Of a stretch of DNA of 64,000 nucleotides, positions 37,676 to 47,500 are shown piece after piece. The stretch lies in NCBI RefSeq assembly GCF_000661915.1, contig NZ_CP007509.1:4353501-4417500 (forward strand), in the 5' to 3' direction. Position 1 is the stretch's first letter; every line of letters starts with the position of its first letter. Below the pieces are notes generated by a model, which searched no databases, had not been told where the DNA came from, and saw only the letters and a list, made by a program, of their open reading frames with translations. The position numbers were made by a program, and so were the translations under genes. This DNA is from Stutzerimonas decontaminans (lineage in GTDB: Bacteria > Pseudomonadota > Gammaproteobacteria > Pseudomonadales > Pseudomonadaceae).

Positions 37676-40600
37676 ATGTTCTGGAATCACAATAAGAATT
37701 CATCGCCCCGCTCCCATATCGCCATGCCAAGAGCACCGATGGCCACTTCCCTAGAGCCGCGCATGATGTTTGACGGCGCGATCGCCGCAACTGCCGGGGA
37801 TGTCGTCGACGATGCCGCTCCCTCGCCTGATGACGTTCGCGCCCATGATACGTCCGATATCCGCGATAACTCGGTGCCGCTTGCCGCGAGTAGTGACGAG
37901 CGTCAGGAGGTCGTATTCATCGACGGTAAGGTCAGCGACAAACAACAGTTAATCGATGGCATCAGGCCTGGTGTCGAGATCGTCATTCTCGATAGCAGCA
38001 AAGACGGTCTGCAGCAGATTGCCGATTATCTGCAAAACAGGGAGGACATTGACGCCGTACATATCCTTAGTCACGGCGATACCGGCCGTATCCTGCTGGG
38101 TAATACCTGGCTCGACCAAGATGGCCTCGAAAACCGAAGCGAGTTGCTCGCTGCGCTTGGCAGCGCGCTCAGCGAGAATGGCGACATTCTGCTTTACGGC
38201 TGCAGCGTAGGAGCAGACGGTGCTGGAGCCGAATTCATCCAGGCATTTGCCTCTGCGACAAGCGCCGACATCGCGGCCTCCAATGACCTGACTGGGCACA
38301 GTGCCTTGCAAGGGAACTGGATACTGGAGGTGAGCACTGGCAGCGTAGAGGCTTCGGCAGCAGTCTCGACTTTAACAGCGGATAACTACCTGCACACTTT
38401 GGAGCCCGTGGACCAGGACTTCGAAAACCCACCTAGTGGGGCTCCGTATTCATTTATTGGCTCACAGACCATTAACGGTGTCACCTACAACCTGGTATCG
38501 CCGGCCGGCGGCTTCTCCACCATCACGGCCACCGACGACTTCAGCATTACTCCGCCAGATCCCAGCAAAACTTACGGTTATGACCTGGCCCTCGTATTCA
38601 ATCTAGATCAGAACAATGTAGGCGTGCCTGGTCCTCTGGACGCCCGCATCAGTTCTGCCAACGGTGACGAGTTCAAGCTGGTATCGATGGAGGTCGATAC
38701 TGGAACAAACATGGATACTAGCCCGAGCCTGACAATCAAGGGTTACCTCAATGGCGTCGAGGTGGCGTCCGACACGCTGAATACTGGTGCATCGGACAGC
38801 TCAGGCTCGATCACCTACACAAAAAATTCTGTTCCTGGCGGCTCTGGAGGCACGCTGACCTTTTCCAGTGCCTGGCAGTACATCGATGAAATCAGGATTA
38901 CTGGCAATGACACCATTGTTGCTGTCGACGATCTGAACTTTGCGCCAGCGGTACTCCCCAACGCCGCCCCCACCATCAACAACATCAATGGCAGCGTCAC
39001 CTGGGCCGGGGTCAGCAGCAGCGTCCCCCTGGATGTCGGCAGCAACGCCAGCCTGAGCGATGCCGAGTTGGGCGCACTCAACGGCGGTAACGGCAACTGG
39101 GCGGGTGCCAGCCTGGTGATCCAGCGCAACGGCACAGCGGTGGCCAGCGATGCCCTGGATTTCAACACCGAGGGCGCGCTGTTCACCGTGAGCGGCAACA
39201 ACCTGCAGTCGGGCGGCCAGACCTTCGCCACCTTCACCAACACGGGTGGGGTGCTGACCATCAACTTCACCAGCAGCGGCACCATGGCGACCACCGCACT
39301 GGTAAACGATGTGGCGCAGCGCATCACCTATCGCAGCGATACGCCGGCGGGCGATGCCATCATGAGCGTCACCGTCAACGATGGCAGCGGGGGCAGCGCG
39401 ATCGCCACTGTCACCGTTGCCAGCGACACCATCTACGTCACCAGCACTGGCGACACAGCCACCATCGATCCCAGCAATGGCGTGAGCTTCAGTGAGGCCA
39501 TCGCCATTGCCGCTGCCGACAACACCGGTAGCCAGACCATCGTCTTCGCCAGCAATCTGGCCGGGCAGACGCTGACTCTAAACAACGTGTCTATCAACGA
39601 AAGCCTGACCTTCGACATGGACCAGGCCAATGGCCTGACGCTGACCGGTGGCACCATCACCCTGGCCGGCGGCACCACCCAGACTTTCACCAACGGCTCT
39701 GGCGATACGGCCGCTATTTCCAGCCTGATCACCGGCAACGGCGCGCTGACCAAGGACGGTGCGGGCAACCTGACCCTGTCCGGCGCTGGCAACAGCTATA
39801 TGGGAGACACCACCCTGGCCGCGGGGACTCTCACGCTCAGCGGCGGCGGCGCCATCTACAACGCAAGCAGCGTTTCCGTCGAAGCAGGCGCCACCCTGGC
39901 ACTGTCCAGTAACGAGACCATCGGCAACCTTTCCGGCGCGGGATCGATAAACCTCGGCAACAGTACTCTGACCACGCTGCAAACGGCAGATACCATCTTC
40001 TCCGGCAACATCAGTGGTACTGGTGGCCTGGCGCTCAGCCAGGGCAGCGCCGCGACCTATTCGTTGACGCTCTCGGGCAGCAATACCTACACCGGCGCGA
40101 CCACCTTGAGCGACTATGGCTGGCTCAGACTCGATGGCGACGCCTCGATGTCCAGCAGCAGCGCCGTGCGGGTCAATGGCAACAGCGTGCTGACGCTGCT
40201 CTCGGATCAAACCATCGGCAGCCTGGCCAGTAGCAACTCGAATGCCAGCATCCAGCTCGGCAGCCATACGCTGACAGCGGGCGAAAACAATACCAGCACT
40301 TTTACTGCCGGGGCCATTTCCGGCAGCGGCTCGCTGATCAAGCAAGGCAGTGGCGTCCTCACCCTGGCCGGCACCAATAGCTACACAGGCACCACCACCG
40401 TGTCCGCTGGCACGCTGTCGATCAGCAATGATTTCAATCTGGGTGCAGGCAGTCTGACCCTGGCAGGAGGTGCGCTCGATATCACTGCAGCTACCACCAT
40501 CGACAATGCCATCATCCTTGCGAACAACAGCACCATCAGCAATGCCGACAACGTAACGCTCAGCGGCGCAGTCAGCGGCGCCTACGCATTGACCAAAGCC

Positions 40601-43600
40601 GGCGCAGGCACCCTGACCCTCGCGGGCAACAACAGCTACGCGCAAACCTTCATCAATGCTGGCACGCTCAGCGTGAGCAGCGATGCCAACCTGGGCAGCG
40701 GATCGGTGACCCTGGGTAGCGGCAGCACGCTACAGATCAGCGGTGCCACCACCATCGACAACGCCATCACCCTGACGGGCAATGCCACGGTAAGCAACTC
40801 GGCGGCAGCGACCCTGTCTGGGGTGGTCAGCGGGGCATTTACCCTGACCAAGGCCGGTGCCAGCAACCTGACCCTGTCCGGTAGCAACACCTACGGTGCC
40901 ACCACCGTCAGCGCCGGCACGCTCAGCGTCGCCAGCGACAGCAACCTGGGCAGCGACACCTTGACCCTGGCAGCCGGATCGACCCTGGCCGTGACCAGCG
41001 CCACCACCATCGATAACGCCATCGCCCTGAGCGGCAACGCCACAGTGAGCACCGGCGCCGACACCACGCTGTCCGGTGTGATCAGCGGGAGCAACAACCT
41101 GACCAAGACCGGCGCAGGGACACTGACGCTCTCCGCCAGCAACACCTACAGCGGCACCACCAGCCTCAATGCCGGCACCCTGAGCATTGCCAGTGATGCC
41201 AACCTCGGCTCGGGCGCGCTCAACCTGGCCACTGGCACCACCCTGCTGATCACCGGCAACACCACCATCGACAACGCCCTGGTACTCACTGGTGTGGCCA
41301 CGGTGAACGCTGGCGCTGCCGCAACGCTCTCCGGCGTGATCAGCGGCAGCGGCGGTCTGAGCAAAGCCGGCGCCGGCAGCCTGACCCTCACGGCCAGCAA
41401 CACCAATCTGGGCAGCAACACCGTGTCTGCTGGCACCCTGGTCGTGGATGGCAGCACCAATAGCGCCACCACTGTGGCCAATGGCGCCACCCTGGCCGGC
41501 GGCGGCACCCTGGGTGGCGACGTCATCGTGCAGAACGGCGCGACCCTGTCGCCGGGCAACGCCGGAGCAGGCACTCTGACCATCAACGGCAACCTGAACA
41601 TGGCTGCAGGCAGCACCCTGGCCGTGGACATCAACGGTGCCAGCGCCGGCAGCGGCTACGACCAAGTGGTGGTCAACGGCGCAGTCGACATTTCCGGGGC
41701 CACCCTGGCAGTCAGCCACGGCTACGCAGCTGGCCCTGGCGTGGTTTACAACGTGATCGTCAACGATGCTGCGGACGCCATCACTGGCACCTTCAGCGGC
41801 GTCACAGAGGGCAGCACATTCAGCGCATCGGGCAACGGTACGGAGCTGACTGCCAGCTACATCGGCGGTACGGGAAATGATCTGGCGCTCATCACGCCGA
41901 TCGCGCCAGTGGTGACCAACGTCTCGTCCAGCAATGCCAATGGCACCTACAAGATTGGCGATGTCATCACCGTCACCGTGCAGTTCGACAGCGCGGTCGA
42001 TGTCACCGGCACCCCGACCCTTACCTTGGAAACCGGCAGCACCGACCGCGTGCTCGACTACGTTTCCGGCTCTGGCAGCAACACCCTGAGTTTCAGCTAC
42101 ACCGTGCAGGCCGGCGATACCTCTGCCGACCTCGAGTACGTTTCGTCATCGGCGCTAAGCCTCAATGGCGGCACCATCACGGACGCCAGCAACAGATCGG
42201 CCATCCTCATCCTGCCAACGCCCGGCACCTCCGGCTCCCTGGGCGCCAACAAAGCGCTGATAGTAGATGGCGTGCGCCCGGCCGCCACCAGCATCACCCT
42301 CAGTGACACGACCCTGGGCATAGGCGAAACCGCCACCGTCACCATCACCTTCAACGAGGCGGTGCTCGGACTGGATGTCGGCGACTTCAACGTAGCCAAC
42401 GGCACTCTCAGCAACCCCACTAGCAGCAACGGTGGCTTGACCTGGACAGCGATCTTCACCCCGAGCGCCAATATCACTGATGCAAGCAACGTCATCACAC
42501 TCAACAACGCTGGCGTGATGGACCAGGCCGGCAACCTCGGCAGCGGCACCACGGACTCAGGCAACTATGCCATCGACACCCTGCGCCCCAGCGCGACCAT
42601 CGTGGTGAGCGATAGCGCACTCGCGGCTGGCGAGACGGCGACAGTGACCATCACCTTCAACGAGGCGGTGACCGGGCTGACCATCGCCGACTTCAGCGTC
42701 GCCAACGGCACCCTCAGCAACCTGTTCACCGCGGACAACATCACCTATACCGCCACCCTGACGCCAAGCGCCAACATCACTGATTCCAGCAACCTGATCA
42801 CCCTGGACAACACAGGCGTGCAGGACGTGGCAGGCAATGCCGGCACCGGCACCACCGACTCGAACAACTACGCCATCGACACCCAGCGCCCGACGGCCAG
42901 CATCGTGGTCACCGACACCGCACTGAAGGCCGGCCAGAGCACCACGGTCACCATCACCTTCAGCGAGGCGGTTACCGGGCTAACCACCGCCGACTTCAGC
43001 GTGGCCAACGGCAGCCTCAGCGGACTCAGCTCCAGCGACGGCGGCATCACCTGGACGGCGACCCTGACGCCAAACGCCGATGTCACCGACAGCAGCAATC
43101 TGATCACCATCGACAACACCGGCTACAGCGATATCGCCGGTAATACCGGTACCGGCGCCACCGACTCGAACAACTACGCCATCGATAGCCAAGCTCCAGC
43201 GGTCACCTCCGTCGGCGTGCCCGCCAACGGTACCTATGTGGCCGGCAACACCCTCGACTTCACGGTGAACTTCGACGAGGCCGTGACCGTAGACACCAGC
43301 GGGGGTACGCCACGCCTGGCAATCACCCTGGACACCGGCGGCATCGTCTACGCTAACTACATCAGCGGTTCGGGCAGCGCTGCGCTGGTGTTCCGCCTGA
43401 CGATCGCCGACGGCCAGCAGGACAGCGACGGCATTGCCATCGGCACCAACCTCCAGACCAACGGCGCGACACTGCGCGATGCTGCCGGTAACGACACGAC
43501 CGCAGCCCTCAACAACGTCGGCGCCACAACCGACGTATTGGTGGATGCAGCCCCGCCGCAAGTCACAGCCATCACCCTCGACGGCCCCTCGCCCACCTCC

Positions 43601-44407
43601 AATAGCACTCTCGGTTTCACCGTCGCCTTCAGCGAAGGCGTCAACGGCGTCGACCTGAGCGATTTCGCTCTGGCCACCACAGGCAGCGCCAGCGGCACGC
43701 TGCTATCACTTGTGCAGGTGGATGCACGCACCTATCGCATCACTGTCGGCGGGGTGACCGGCCAGGGCACACTAGGTCTATCGCTCACGGCCGCGGGTAG
43801 TGGCATCGTCGACGGCGTCGGTAACGCCATGCTGAGCAACTTCTCCGGTGCCACCTATACGCTGGGTGGACTCAATACTGGCGACCCAGAATTCCGGGCC
43901 AATCCGGCACCGAGCGTGTCACCCATGCCTGCTGCACCGACACAACCAAGTGTGCCGAGCGTGCCGCCATCCAACACCCTCTCTCCGTTGTTGCCGCCGC
44001 CACTGTTCGAGGTACCGACCCTGGGCAGCGGCGTACCGACTCTGGGCAACGTTTTCATCAACAACGGCGCGCCAGCGCCCAGCTACATCGCCCAGGTCTT
44101 TACCAGCAGTGATAGCAGCTCAGGCAATGGGGGCGCCGCCGGCTTCCTCGGCTTTGGCGGCGGCGATGGCGGAATCTTCGGCACCAGCAGTTTTTCCAGC
44201 ATTTTCGGTAAGGAAGTACCGCTGGAGTCGGGTGAGATACAACTACGCTGGGGTGGCTCGCCCAGCAATGGTTTGGGCGGTGGCGAGACTCTCGGAGCGC
44301 CGACGCTGAGCCAGCAACTGCTGGAGATAGGGGAAAGCGAACAGCGCCAGATCAGAAATCTTGCCTGGGCGTTGGGGGAAATATCGTTGCAGATGCCACA
44401 AGCGTAA
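37676..44407 (+). CDS. Giant DUF4347 surface protein with beta-helix and Ig-like repeats
   Basis: This 2,243-residue protein is the likely cargo of the neighbouring exporter. It has no Sec signal peptide. Instead an N-terminal SLEPRMMFDGA motif (residues 25-35) marks the LEPR-type export class. A DUF4347 domain follows (about 78-235: VVFIDGKVSDKQQL, VHILSHGDTGRILLG, DILLYGCSVGADGAG). Residues 660-1340 contain autotransporter-associated strand repeats (units like LTKAGAGTLTLAGNNSY then AGTLSVSSDANLGSG). From about 1410 there are Ig-like domains, including three tandem copies of about 100 residues beginning RPxAxIVVxDxxLxAGxT. The C-terminus is Pro- and Gly-rich, with no autotransporter barrel and no RTX nonapeptides. 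The inferred role is adhesion or biofilm matrix. Confidence 0.85.
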   Translation: MFWNHNKNSSPRSHIAMPRAPMATSLEPRMMFDGAIAATAGDVVDDAAPSPDDVRAHDTSDIRDNSVPLAASSDERQEVVFIDGKVSDKQQLIDGIRPGVEIVILDSSKDGLQQIADYLQNREDIDAVHILSHGDTGRILLGNTWLDQDGLENRSELLAALGSALSENGDILLYGCSVGADGAGAEFIQAFASATSADIAASNDLTGHSALQGNWILEVSTGSVEASAAVSTLTADNYLHTLEPVDQDFENPPSGAPYSFIGSQTINGVTYNLVSPAGGFSTITATDDFSITPPDPSKTYGYDLALVFNLDQNNVGVPGPLDARISSANGDEFKLVSMEVDTGTNMDTSPSLTIKGYLNGVEVASDTLNTGASDSSGSITYTKNSVPGGSGGTLTFSSAWQYIDEIRITGNDTIVAVDDLNFAPAVLPNAAPTINNINGSVTWAGVSSSVPLDVGSNASLSDAELGALNGGNGNWAGASLVIQRNGTAVASDALDFNTEGALFTVSGNNLQSGGQTFATFTNTGGVLTINFTSSGTMATTALVNDVAQRITYRSDTPAGDAIMSVTVNDGSGGSAIATVTVASDTIYVTSTGDTATIDPSNGVSFSEAIAIAAADNTGSQTIVFASNLAGQTLTLNNVSINESLTFDMDQANGLTLTGGTITLAGGTTQTFTNGSGDTAAISSLITGNGALTKDGAGNLTLSGAGNSYMGDTTLAAGTLTLSGGGAIYNASSVSVEAGATLALSSNETIGNLSGAGSINLGNSTLTTLQTADTIFSGNISGTGGLALSQGSAATYSLTLSGSNTYTGATTLSDYGWLRLDGDASMSSSSAVRVNGNSVLTLLSDQTIGSLASSNSNASIQLGSHTLTAGENNTSTFTAGAISGSGSLIKQGSGVLTLAGTNSYTGTTTVSAGTLSISNDFNLGAGSLTLAGGALDITAATTIDNAIILANNSTISNADNVTLSGAVSGAYALTKAGAGTLTLAGNNSYAQTFINAGTLSVSSDANLGSGSVTLGSGSTLQISGATTIDNAITLTGNATVSNSAAATLSGVVSGAFTLTKAGASNLTLSGSNTYGATTVSAGTLSVASDSNLGSDTLTLAAGSTLAVTSATTIDNAIALSGNATVSTGADTTLSGVISGSNNLTKTGAGTLTLSASNTYSGTTSLNAGTLSIASDANLGSGALNLATGTTLLITGNTTIDNALVLTGVATVNAGAAATLSGVISGSGGLSKAGAGSLTLTASNTNLGSNTVSAGTLVVDGSTNSATTVANGATLAGGGTLGGDVIVQNGATLSPGNAGAGTLTINGNLNMAAGSTLAVDINGASAGSGYDQVVVNGAVDISGATLAVSHGYAAGPGVVYNVIVNDAADAITGTFSGVTEGSTFSASGNGTELTASYIGGTGNDLALITPIAPVVTNVSSSNANGTYKIGDVITVTVQFDSAVDVTGTPTLTLETGSTDRVLDYVSGSGSNTLSFSYTVQAGDTSADLEYVSSSALSLNGGTITDASNRSAILILPTPGTSGSLGANKALIVDGVRPAATSITLSDTTLGIGETATVTITFNEAVLGLDVGDFNVANGTLSNPTSSNGGLTWTAIFTPSANITDASNVITLNNAGVMDQAGNLGSGTTDSGNYAIDTLRPSATIVVSDSALAAGETATVTITFNEAVTGLTIADFSVANGTLSNLFTADNITYTATLTPSANITDSSNLITLDNTGVQDVAGNAGTGTTDSNNYAIDTQRPTASIVVTDTALKAGQSTTVTITFSEAVTGLTTADFSVANGSLSGLSSSDGGITWTATLTPNADVTDSSNLITIDNTGYSDIAGNTGTGATDSNNYAIDSQAPAVTSVGVPANGTYVAGNTLDFTVNFDEAVTVDTSGGTPRLAITLDTGGIVYANYISGSGSAALVFRLTIADGQQDSDGIAIGTNLQTNGATLRDAAGNDTTAALNNVGATTDVLVDAAPPQVTAITLDGPSPTSNSTLGFTVAFSEGVNGVDLSDFALATTGSASGTLLSLVQVDARTYRITVGGVTGQGTLGLSLTAAGSGIVDGVGNAMLSNFSGATYTLGGLNTGDPEFRANPAPSVSPMPAAPTQPSVPSVPPSNTLSPLLPPPLFEVPTLGSGVPTLGNVFINNGAPAPSYIAQVFTSSDSSSGNGGAAGFLGFGGGDGGIFGTSSFSSIFGKEVPLESGEIQLRWGGSPSNGLGGGETLGAPTLSQQLLEIGESEQRQIRNLAWALGEISLQMPQA
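40407..41390 (+). repeat. Tandem beta-helix repeats in the adhesin gene
   Basis: Four diverged units of about 240 bases encode AGTLSxxSDxNLGSGxLxL, then TTIDNAIxLxGNATVS, then TLSGVISGxxxLTKAGAGTLTLSxSNTY. Such repeats can recombine and change the length of the protein stalk, and short-read assemblies may collapse them. Confidence 0.8.
42277..43185 (+). repeat. Three tandem Ig-like domain repeats in the adhesin gene
   Basis: Three units of about 300 bases, starting near 42277, 42586 and 42886, each encode VTITFxEAVxGLxxxDFxVANGxLS followed by SNxITLDNxGxxDxAGNxGTGxTDSxNYAID. Identity is high at both protein and DNA level, especially between the second and third units, which points to recent duplication. 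Confidence 0.8.
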
Positions 44408-44460
44408 TCGACACAACAGATAAGAATTGAATGTGTGCCGTACCAGGGGGCGGCCCAAGG

Positions 44461-45945
44461 ATGAGCAAAGCAGCGAAGTTTTTCAGCATCAGTGTACTGG
44501 CGCTGACAGTCAGCGGCTGTGCAGTGACCAGCCAGCCCATCGACCGTAGCGTCAGCGAGCAACGCGCTCAGCAGGATCTGGCGATCATGTTCAAGGATCA
44601 GGAACCGCTCAGCGGCCCACTGACTCTGCATGAGGCCATGGCCCGCGCGGTGAAGTACAACCTTGAGGCGCGCCTAAAAGTCATGGAAGAGGCCATGGCC
44701 CAGCGCCAAGTCGACCTGGCCACCTTCGACATGCTGCCACGTATGGCGCTGTCGGCTGGCTACGCCGGACGCAGCAACATAAGCGCCTCGAGCAGCGAGA
44801 GCATCCGCACCGGCACCCAGTCGCTGGAACCTTCCACTTCGCAGGATCGCGACCGTGGCGTCGCAGACCTGACCATGGTGTGGAACGTGCTGGACTTTGG
44901 CGTCAGCTACGTCAGTGCCAAGCAACAGGGCGACCAGCGCCTGATCGTTCAAGAGCGCCGGCGCAAGGTAGTGCATACCATCATTCAGGACGTGCGCTCG
45001 GCTTATTGGCGCGCACTGGCCGCGGAGCGTCTACTCACCCAGATCGACAGCTTGATGGATCGTGTCAAGCAAGCACGTGATAACAGCCAGCGTCTGAGCG
45101 AGCAGCGTATCGGCGACCCTGTTCAGGCACTGAGCTACCAACGCGCTCTAATCGAAGCCACCCGCCAGCTGGAAGATCAGCGTCGCGCCTTGTCCCTGGC
45201 CAAGACAGAGCTGGCGACGCTGATCAACCTACCGCTAGGTACTGACTTGACCTTAGCTTCCAACAGTGACTATCCAGTGCCGCGGCTGAACGTCCAACTT
45301 AGTGAGCTGGAACGTGAGGCTCTGGCGACTCGCCCCGAGCTGCGTGAACAGGACTATCAAGCACGCATCAGCGCCGCAGAAACGCGCAAAGCCATGCTGC
45401 GCCTGTTGCCGGGCCTGGAGTTCTCGGCGGGCGGCCACTACGACAGCAACAGCTTTCTGGTGAACCAGAGTTGGGCTGACTATGGCGTTAAGATCACCTG
45501 GAACCTCTTTAACGTTCTATCGGCACCGGCCTCCATTAATGTATCGAAAGCAGGTGAGCAAGTAGCCGAAGCTCGCCGCCAGGCCATGTCCATGGCGATT
45601 CTTGCACAGCTCTATGTTGCTAACGCCAACTTCAACGAAGCCCAGCGCCAGTTCCAAACAAGCCAGCAACTGGCTGGACTCGATAACCAAATCGTCGAGC
45701 AACTGCGGAACCGCTATAAGGCCCAGGGAATTGGCGAGCTGGAGCTGATTCAGGGTGAACTGAATGCATTGCAGGCCAATTTGCGCCGCGACCTCTCTTA
45801 TGCAGAGTTACGCAATAGCTACGGCCAACTGTTCGCAAGTGCGGGGTTTGATCCATTGCCAGAACAGCTACCATCAAGCGAGTTGAGCTCCATTGCTCAG
45901 GCGTTAGCTAATCAAGAGGCCAAGTGGCAAGCCGGAGAGCTATAG
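44461..45945 (+). CDS. TolC-like outer-membrane factor, lipoprotein
   Basis: The start at 44461 gives a lipoprotein signal peptide with lipobox LTVSGC (Cys near residue 20), as in many outer-membrane factors. The 494-residue protein has two TolC-type repeats of long helices (for example MAQRQVDLATFDMLPRMALS and ATRPELREQDYQARISAAET) and beta-strand segments for the outer-membrane pore. It follows the adhesin gene by 53 bases and completes a membrane-fusion/outer-membrane export path. It is probably the exit duct for the giant surface protein. Confidence 0.88.
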   Translation: MSKAAKFFSISVLALTVSGCAVTSQPIDRSVSEQRAQQDLAIMFKDQEPLSGPLTLHEAMARAVKYNLEARLKVMEEAMAQRQVDLATFDMLPRMALSAGYAGRSNISASSSESIRTGTQSLEPSTSQDRDRGVADLTMVWNVLDFGVSYVSAKQQGDQRLIVQERRRKVVHTIIQDVRSAYWRALAAERLLTQIDSLMDRVKQARDNSQRLSEQRIGDPVQALSYQRALIEATRQLEDQRRALSLAKTELATLINLPLGTDLTLASNSDYPVPRLNVQLSELEREALATRPELREQDYQARISAAETRKAMLRLLPGLEFSAGGHYDSNSFLVNQSWADYGVKITWNLFNVLSAPASINVSKAGEQVAEARRQAMSMAILAQLYVANANFNEAQRQFQTSQQLAGLDNQIVEQLRNRYKAQGIGELELIQGELNALQANLRRDLSYAELRNSYGQLFASAGFDPLPEQLPSSELSSIAQALANQEAKWQAGEL

Positions 45946-46369
45946 CGTCGTAACAGCTGGCAAAGGCCCTTGCCGGGATTTGTATACATCAACAAGGCGC
46001 TCAGGGAGCACTTGCCCGGTAACATTGGCAAGTGCAGCTCTCGGATACTGCAGCCACAGCTAACAGCTCGATGAGCTAGCCAGGCTTATAAGCCGTACGC
46101 TTCAAAATATTTACCCACCCCAAGACCGGCTTTTTCAGAAGAGTCGGCCGTGTTTTGCCATTCGCCGACAGCTGCTATGGATCGCTGATGCCAGAATAGT
46201 AACTGCTGCTAACAAATCAGGGTTTGCCTCCTGACTCGCTAAATGCCGACGCAATGCAATCGAAACCCGCCAGCGGACGGACTGCTGCTCCCTGAGTTTT
46301 TCTCACCTGCGTTGCCTGGACGGACTGAGCGTGTAGAATCCCGCGCCCCGAAATTCAGGAGACAGAACG
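45946..46369. other. Intergenic region after the secretion locus
   Basis: About 420 bases without a credible gene. A short imperfect palindrome (ggcaaaggcccttgcc, near 45957) could form a hairpin after the TolC-like gene but lacks a T tract. Nothing else is recognised. Confidence 0.5.
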
Positions 46370-46798
46370 TTGGTGATTCATTACTCCGCCTCCAATGGCA
46401 ATGTCGCATGTGGGCGCGCGGGATCGAGCCTGAACAGTTCGGCGGACGCCACTCAGGTTTCATGCAAGCTGTGCCTGCGCAGCGTGAAAAAGACGGTGAG
46501 CGAGCCTGTACGCAAGACACCGAGCCTCGCCGAACTGAGGGCTGCCGCGAAGGCGGCGAAGACCACCGCGGGTGTACCTGCAGCCGTGGCGAAGACGGCG
46601 ACGACGGCCCCCTCAGCGGCAGCGAGAACTACTGCGAGTGCGCCCGCGGCGTCGGTGAAGCCCGCTCCGAGTGGGCTCGAAACGGCAGCAAAGCCGGCCT
46701 CCGTCCTGTCCGCACGCGCCGAATGGCAGAAGCGCCTGGAGCAGCTGCCGGGGCGCAATCGCCTGCCCCGTGGCGTCTCGCGGCAGGCGTTCATCTAG
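46370..46798 (+). CDS. Small Ala-rich protein with N-terminal Cys motif
   Basis: The 142-residue product has a compact N-terminal region with three Cys (VACGRAG and VSCKLCLRS, residues 14-37) that could bind a metal, followed by a low-complexity Ala/Thr/Pro/Lys linker (residues 50-110) and a short basic tail (AEWQKRLEQLPGRNRLPRG). AGGAG at 46357-46361 is placed for the TTG at 46370; a GTG at 46373 is the alternative. No family is recognised with certainty. The composition suggests a small nucleic-acid- or protein-binding factor, but that is only an inference. Confidence 0.6.
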   Translation: MVIHYSASNGNVACGRAGSSLNSSADATQVSCKLCLRSVKKTVSEPVRKTPSLAELRAAAKAAKTTAGVPAAVAKTATTAPSAAARTTASAPAASVKPAPSGLETAAKPASVLSARAEWQKRLEQLPGRNRLPRGVSRQAFI

Positions 46799-46819
46799 CC
46801 CGAAACGCGGTGCTGGCGA

Positions 46820-47378
46820 TCAGTCCTGCAGTATGTGCAGGCCTGGCCAGGTTTCAGACCAGCCCTTCGTTGCCAGGCGCTCCAGATAGACCTGTCGCTT
46901 ACCGGCACCAAAGGCCGCCGTGGGTCGGACGATCAGATTGAACAGATCGTCCAGCCCCAGCGGAGCCGCCACCTCGATCTCATCCATGTCTCCCAGTCTT
47001 ACTCCAACTGCAGTGGCCGTTTCCGGCCAGCGGCTCATTGCATCCATCGCCGACCGGTAGGGCTGGTCACCATTATGAATGGTGCATGCGGGCCTGGTTT
47101 TTCACCGACCAGTTGAGTGAGCCGCCCACAAGCCGTAGTGCGGCCTCGATTCGGGTATCGACCGCCTTTTCAAGCCGGTCGGGGTCGAACCAGATGACAT
47201 CGATGTCCGGCGGTAATGTGCCAGCGTTGCGCAGGTGCAGATGGTCCCAGACCGCGCTGCGCACGAAGCCTGCAGCCACCCAACAATCCGGCAAGGCGAG
47301 CGCTTTCACGAGAGTGAGCACCCGCATGCGCACCGGGTCGGCTGTGATGATGGCGCGCAACCGGGCGTGTGCATGCAT
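46820..47378 (-). pseudogene. Nucleotidyltransferase family protein (DUF925-like), frameshifted
   Basis: Two open frames on the minus strand together make one protein. The first part (47378 to 47073) has AGFVRSAVWDHLH and PPDIDVIWFDPDR, the nucleotidyltransferase fold with acidic residues, and ends VKNQARMHHS-stop. The second part, in another frame, continues HNGDQPYRSAMDAMSRWPET and LGDMDEIEVAAPLGLDDLFN. Removing one base around 47087-47089 would join them as VKNQARMH-IHNGDQPY. The gene is therefore either a recent pseudogene or carries a sequencing error. Intact members are about 190 residues. Confidence 0.8.
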
Positions 47379-47500
47379 AAGTGTTTTCCCCGAAGGTCGG
47401 AAAGGGCAGGCTATCAGCCTGCGCAGAGCACTCGCGCAACTCGACCGAACCGCCTGGGCCGGCGGCCCTCTAACCCTGCATCACGTCAGAGGAGCCGCGC

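Noticed and set aside
40407..43185. CRISPR-like repeat array
   Set aside because: The repeats are long, coding, in frame and diverged, with no regular short repeat-spacer pattern. They are protein repeats.
37676..44407. Classical autotransporter or RTX toxin
   Set aside because: Although autotransporter-associated strand repeats are present, there is no C-terminal beta-barrel, no Sec signal peptide and no glycine-rich RTX nonapeptides.
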